Assembly (NCBI GenBank): GCA_903934275.1
Contig: CAIZNF010000154.1
Location: 1 to 6,802 of the forward strand
Direction of reading: 5' to 3'
Length of the DNA: 6,802 nucleotides
Origin: an uncultured Nitrosomonadales bacterium
Lineage (GTDB): Bacteria; Pseudomonadota; Gammaproteobacteria; Burkholderiales; Gallionellaceae
The notes under the pieces are model-generated. The model saw only the letters and a list, made by a program, of their open reading frames with translations. It ran no database searches and was not told the DNA's origin. Both the position numbers and the translations under genes were made by a program. Below, piece by piece: positions 6,029 to 6,802 of the stretch (position 1 is its first letter; every line of letters starts with the position of its first letter).

Positions 6029-6537
6029 TGAAATCAATTCACTTTGCACTTGTTTCGTTATTGCTGGCAGGCTGTGGTGGCGAAGAGTTTCAAGATTTGC
6101 GCGATTTCGTCAGGGATTCGGGGAAGGATATGCGCGGAAAAATCCCGCCGCCGCCTGAAGTCAAACCGTATGAGCCCTTTGCTTACAACAACGAGGCTAA
6201 TTTGTCCGACCCGTTCAAGATGCGCAAGCCAAAATTGAGTGCCGACAACCGTGCAGGAGTCAATCAGCCGGATCTTGATCGCCCCAAAGAAGCACTCGAA
6301 GAATTCCCGCTTGAAGGACTCAAGATGGTCGGCTATCTTTACCAGAAGAAAATTGGCTATGCGGTGATTCGCGCCCCTGACAGCAAACTGCACCGTGTCA
6401 AAACTGGCAACTATATTGGCATGAATTTTGGCCTGATAAAAGAAGTGGCCGATACTGAAGTAATCGTTAAAGAGATGGTGCAAGACAGCACAGGCGACTG
6501 GACTGAGCGCGTGAGCAGCCTGAAATTAATCGAATGA
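6028..6537 (+). CDS. pilP: Type IV pilus assembly lipoprotein PilP
   Basis: PilP is a lipoprotein that connects the PilN-PilO pair to the periplasmic part of the secretin PilQ. It has 169 residues, typical for the family. A short lipoprotein signal (1-15) ends in the lipobox LAGC, with Cys16 the acylated residue, followed by Gly-Gly. An extended, Pro-rich and probably disordered linker (about 35-90) holds the conserved DPF (61-63). The C-terminal beta-sandwich homology region (about 92-169) begins LEGLKMVGYLYQ. The ATG shares a base with the pilO stop (TAATG), so translation is probably coupled. pilQ usually follows closely in this operon. Here at least 265 bp of non-coding repeats follow instead, up to the end of the window. 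Confidence 0.95.
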   Translation: MKSIHFALVSLLLAGCGGEEFQDLRDFVRDSGKDMRGKIPPPPEVKPYEPFAYNNEANLSDPFKMRKPKLSADNRAGVNQPDLDRPKEALEEFPLEGLKMVGYLYQKKIGYAVIRAPDSKLHRVKTGNYIGMNFGLIKEVADTEVIVKEMVQDSTGDWTERVSSLKLIE

Positions 6538-6550
6538 CGTGTACGATTCA

Positions 6551-6721
6551 TAATCCTAAAAACAGCAATTCATCCACGAAAAACACGAAAGGCACGAAAT
6601 AAAACAATAAGTTGCATTGACTTGGTGACTCACCCATTGGGTATTCATTAGCCGCATTGAGTCCTTTGAATTTGTTCGTATTTTTCGTGACTTTCGTGAA
6701 CAACTGCTTTTTCTAGGATAA
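6551..6721. repeat. 171-bp MITE-like palindromic element, copy B (CACGAAA arms)
   Basis: The left end (6553-6571) reads ATCCTAAAAACAGCAATTC and the right end in reverse complement (6719-6701) reads ATCCTAGAAAAAGCAGTTG. Three CACGAAA copies start at 6575, 6584 and 6593, a strict 9-bp period. The right arm mirrors them with TTTCGTG at 6692 and 6683 and a degenerate TTCGTA at 6675. The centre has ACCCA (6632-6636) and TGGGT (6638-6642). The block AAACAATAAGTTGC (6602-6615) matches AAACAAAGAATTGC (190-203) of copy A at 11 of 14 positions and the same relative place. CATTGA also recurs (6655-6660 and 242-247). No ORF of its own is credible. It starts 13 nt after the pilP stop and probably lies inside the pil operon. 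Membership in one family with copy A is well supported; mobility is inferred. Confidence 0.8.
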
Positions 6722-6735
6722 TTAGCATAACAGTG

Positions 6736-6802
6736 CGTAGGTTGGGCAAAGCGTAGCGTGCCCAACAAACATGAGTATCATTTTCAGTGTTGGGCACGCT
6801 AC
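6736..6802. repeat. Nested GTTGGGC palindromic repeat, cut by the window end
   Basis: GTTGGGC (6741-6747) pairs with GCCCAAC (6760-6766) around a 12-nt loop. The longer GTAGCGTGCCCAACA (6753-6767) pairs perfectly with TGTTGGGCACGCTAC (6788-6802) over 15 bp around a 20-nt loop. The two hairpins share 6760-6766 and exclude each other. From memory, GTAGG-TTGGGC-AAAGCG-TAGCG-TGCCCAAC units are widespread intergenic repeats in proteobacteria and other environmental bacteria. If the repeat is fully symmetric, the sequence should continue beyond the window as GCTTTGCCCAACCTACG. Confidence 0.75.

Noticed and set aside
6556..6768. Minus-strand ORF of 70 codons covering copy B
   Set aside because: It is composed almost wholly of the palindromic repeat and the GTTGGGC repeat; composition and context are not those of a gene.

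Overview
The window looks like chromosomal DNA of a moderate-GC Gram-negative bacterium, most probably a betaproteobacterium. The evidence is a class A penicillin-binding protein of the PBP1A type transcribed divergently from a pilM-pilN-pilO-pilP cluster. This arrangement is well known in Beta- and Gammaproteobacteria, and the protein sequences have a betaproteobacterial look. I cannot fix the family or genus from the sequence alone.

Layout. Positions 1-308 are non-coding and built largely of repeats: a short hairpin repeat (31-57) and a 171-bp palindromic element, copy A (141-311). Two minus-strand genes follow, probably one transcript: mrcA/ponA (3277 to 953) and, 8 nt behind it, a 211-residue protein with a degenerate nucleotidyltransferase signature (944 to 309). 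The divergent intergenic region 3278-3657 holds candidate promoters for both sides, a GC-rich inverted repeat, a REP-like hairpin and a perfect 9-bp inverted repeat directly upstream of the pil promoter. The plus-strand operon pilM, pilN, pilO, pilP (3658-6537) is tightly packed: ATGA overlap, 5-nt gap, one-base TAATG overlap. Positions 6538-6802 are again non-coding: a second 171-bp element, copy B (6551-6721), and a nested palindromic repeat cut by the window end. pilQ would normally come next, so these repeats probably lie between pilP and pilQ.

How the genes work together. PilM (cytoplasmic, actin-like), PilN and PilO (inner-membrane, coiled-coil) and PilP (lipoprotein) form the alignment complex of the type IV pilus machine, linking the inner-membrane motor to the outer-membrane secretin PilQ. 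PBP1A polymerises and cross-links peptidoglycan, the layer this complex must cross.

Most interesting observation. The two 171-bp elements at opposite ends of the window look unrelated at first, because one has CGCAGATT arms and the other CACGAAA arms. They nevertheless share the same terminal inverted repeat, the same length, the same central ACCCA/TGGGT palindrome and small matching internal blocks. They look like one element family in which the iterated arm module has been exchanged while mirror symmetry was kept. A second point is a G8 tract at the end of pilO, where one extra G or a -1 ribosomal shift would fuse PilO in frame to PilP.
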